Below are positions 62,933-64,000 of a DNA stretch of 64,000 nt, in pieces. The stretch spans positions 248,001 to 312,000 of the forward strand of contig NZ_FOFM01000006.1 in the NCBI RefSeq assembly GCF_900110875.1. The letters run 5' to 3'. Within the stretch, counting starts at the first letter, position 1. Each line of letters opens with the position of its first letter. A program made the position numbers and the translations under genes. The notes beneath the pieces are model-generated. The model saw nothing but the letters and a program-made list of their open reading frames with translations. It was not told the origin of the DNA and ran no database searches. The DNA is from Pseudovibrio axinellae (GTDB lineage: Bacteria > Pseudomonadota > Alphaproteobacteria > Rhizobiales > Stappiaceae).

Positions 62933-63495
62933 AGCCACCCAAGGAAAAGAAATAGGATAAAGATGCCTGCATCACACAATGCAATGCGAGCGTACCACTT
63001 CAAACATAATGGAAAGCCAGAGCCTCAAACCAAACCGGCCAGCTAAACCCCAGCGATCTATGAGAAGGTGAATAGGTTATATTCACGCGAATTAGAAAAC
63101 ACCGTTCAACCTTTGAGCGCAAGAGAAATACGCAATTTTTCGGAGACAGCACGAAGAAAGCGTAATTTCACAAAATACAGAACAACAAAATCGCACCAAT
63201 ATTTCATGATCAAACCGGAAAATGCACAAAGATTATACCAATGCCGTTTCACAGTGCGAGCGCACATAGTCGCCATAGAACGATTAACTCAACTCAGTAA
63301 GTAGGAGAGATGGCAACACAAGAGAGCGCTGCCGCACAACACACCTTATCTTTTTCTGGTTGTCCTGCGCGTGAAACTACAAATTGAGGGTAAGGTGCCC
63401 TTCCCAAATTACTTTATATGCATGCAACGGCCACTTTTTGCGGTATATGCGCATTTAAGATTCATTGAAGTTGCGGTCAGCGGAGAGCATGTTTT
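62933..63495. other. Divergent intergenic region, no gene recognised
   Basis: About 560 nt between the TAXI binding-protein gene and the hydrolase gene. Small open frames on both strands have no family likeness. It presumably holds both promoters. Confidence 0.45.
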
Positions 63496-64000
63496 ATGTC
63501 GTTCAGCCCTAAAAACATTTTCCTGAGTTTCATCATCTTGGGCGGCCTGATGTTTGTCGGTGCTGCTGGCTTCGTATGGTGGATGCAGCAACAGCCATTC
63601 TATACACCCGGCACGCTCGCCCAGCGCACTGACCTAGAACCAATCGGCAAAACAGACGGCTACTGGCAGGTTACAAAGGATGTTCAGCTTAAAACCTTTG
63701 CCACAGGCAAAGGGCGAAATATCCTCTTCATCCACGGTGGTCCTGGCATGCCCTTGCAGCAAAGCGCACCTGCATTTGATCTGCTGCAAAACGACTACCG
63801 CATCAACTACTACGATCAGCGTGGCTCTGGTGGGTCAACACATCCGTTTATCAGATTTCCGGTAGAGCGGGATAAATGGTCCAATGCCCAGCAGCTGGAA
63901 AGCAAACTTGGCATCGCCCAGCAGCTTGCAGATATAGAACGTGTCCGCCGCTTACTTGGCGACGACAAACTTATTTTGGTCGGTCACTCCAATGGTGCAC
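63496..64000 (+). CDS. Alpha/beta hydrolase, proline iminopeptidase-like (partial, right edge)
   Basis: The first 168 residues of a protein cut by the window edge. An N-terminal membrane anchor (about 8-30, IFLSFIILGGLMFVGAAGFVWW) is followed by an alpha/beta hydrolase domain with the oxyanion motif HGGPG, NYYDQRGSGGS and the nucleophile elbow GHSNG. HGGPG plus DQRGSG is typical of proline iminopeptidases. The membrane anchor suggests a periplasm-facing enzyme. GGAGAG lies about 9 nt before the ATG. Confidence 0.85.
   Translation, partial: MSFSPKNIFLSFIILGGLMFVGAAGFVWWMQQQPFYTPGTLAQRTDLEPIGKTDGYWQVTKDVQLKTFATGKGRNILFIHGGPGMPLQQSAPAFDLLQNDYRINYYDQRGSGGSTHPFIRFPVERDKWSNAQQLESKLGIAQQLADIERVRRLLGDDKLILVGHSNGA

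Overview
The window looks like chromosomal DNA of a motile marine-type alphaproteobacterium, probably Rhizobiales/Stappiaceae and perhaps Pseudovibrio-like. This is inferred from the Caulobacter/rhizobial flagellar gene order (fliF-fliG-fliH-fliN-flbD), the CtrA antagonist gene sciP, a perfect TTAA-N7-TTAA CtrA box, an RpoE-ChrR singlet-oxygen module and many ABC/TRAP uptake systems. No rRNA, prophage, CRISPR or plasmid functions were seen. One tRNA-Met and one decayed IS3-type remnant are present.

Layout. 1-3.6 kb: NUDIX hydrolase (cut by the edge), metallophosphoesterase, a tail-anchored unknown protein and a GNAT acetyltransferase. 3.7-14.8 kb: flagellar block on the minus strand, fliF-G-H-N-flbD-flhA behind a CtrA box, then sciP, then fliK-flgD behind a sigma-54 type promoter. 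15.2-16.9 kb: mnmA and tRNA-Met. 17.3-18.0 kb: small lipoprotein and IS3 remnant. 18.1-25.8 kb: a compact photo-oxidative stress regulon: rpoE-chrR-photolyase on one strand and a divergent operon of FAD oxidoreductase, DUF1365 protein and CFA-like methyltransferase (candidate methylated/furan fatty acid pathway), followed by a convergent SDR/NTF2-like pair. Three promoter-like sites with an RpoE-type -35 (TGATCC/T) and an identical 18-bp spacer sit in front of these units.

26.8-32.6 kb: the most striking locus. It holds an rpfF-type diffusible signal factor (DSF) synthase, a convergent RpfC-type hybrid sensor kinase with the RpfC-like membrane sensor, and, overlapping the kinase gene by 4 nt, a REC-PAS-GGDEF-EAL protein where Xanthomonas has the HD-GYP protein RpfG. 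This is a candidate rewired DSF quorum-sensing to c-di-GMP circuit in an alphaproteobacterium. A second SDR very similar to the RpoE-linked one lies just beyond it.

34-40 kb: OprB-type porin, Crp/Fnr regulator, and a dimethylarginine dimethylaminohydrolase gene followed by a polar amino acid ABC transporter lacking a local ATPase. 40-45.4 kb: complete peptide-type ABC operon. 45.7-53.3 kb: trehalose/maltose-type ABC operon (SBP, two permeases, alpha-glucosidase, ATPase) with a divergent LacI regulator and two palindromic operators. 53.3-58.1 kb: MacB/FtsX-type ABC exporter with membrane fusion protein, plus a HIT protein. 58.2-64 kb: WYL regulator, glutathione S-transferase, TAXI-TRAP transporter and an alpha/beta hydrolase cut by the right edge. 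Starts were often moved downstream of the longest possible ORF where a ribosome binding site and family length support it.
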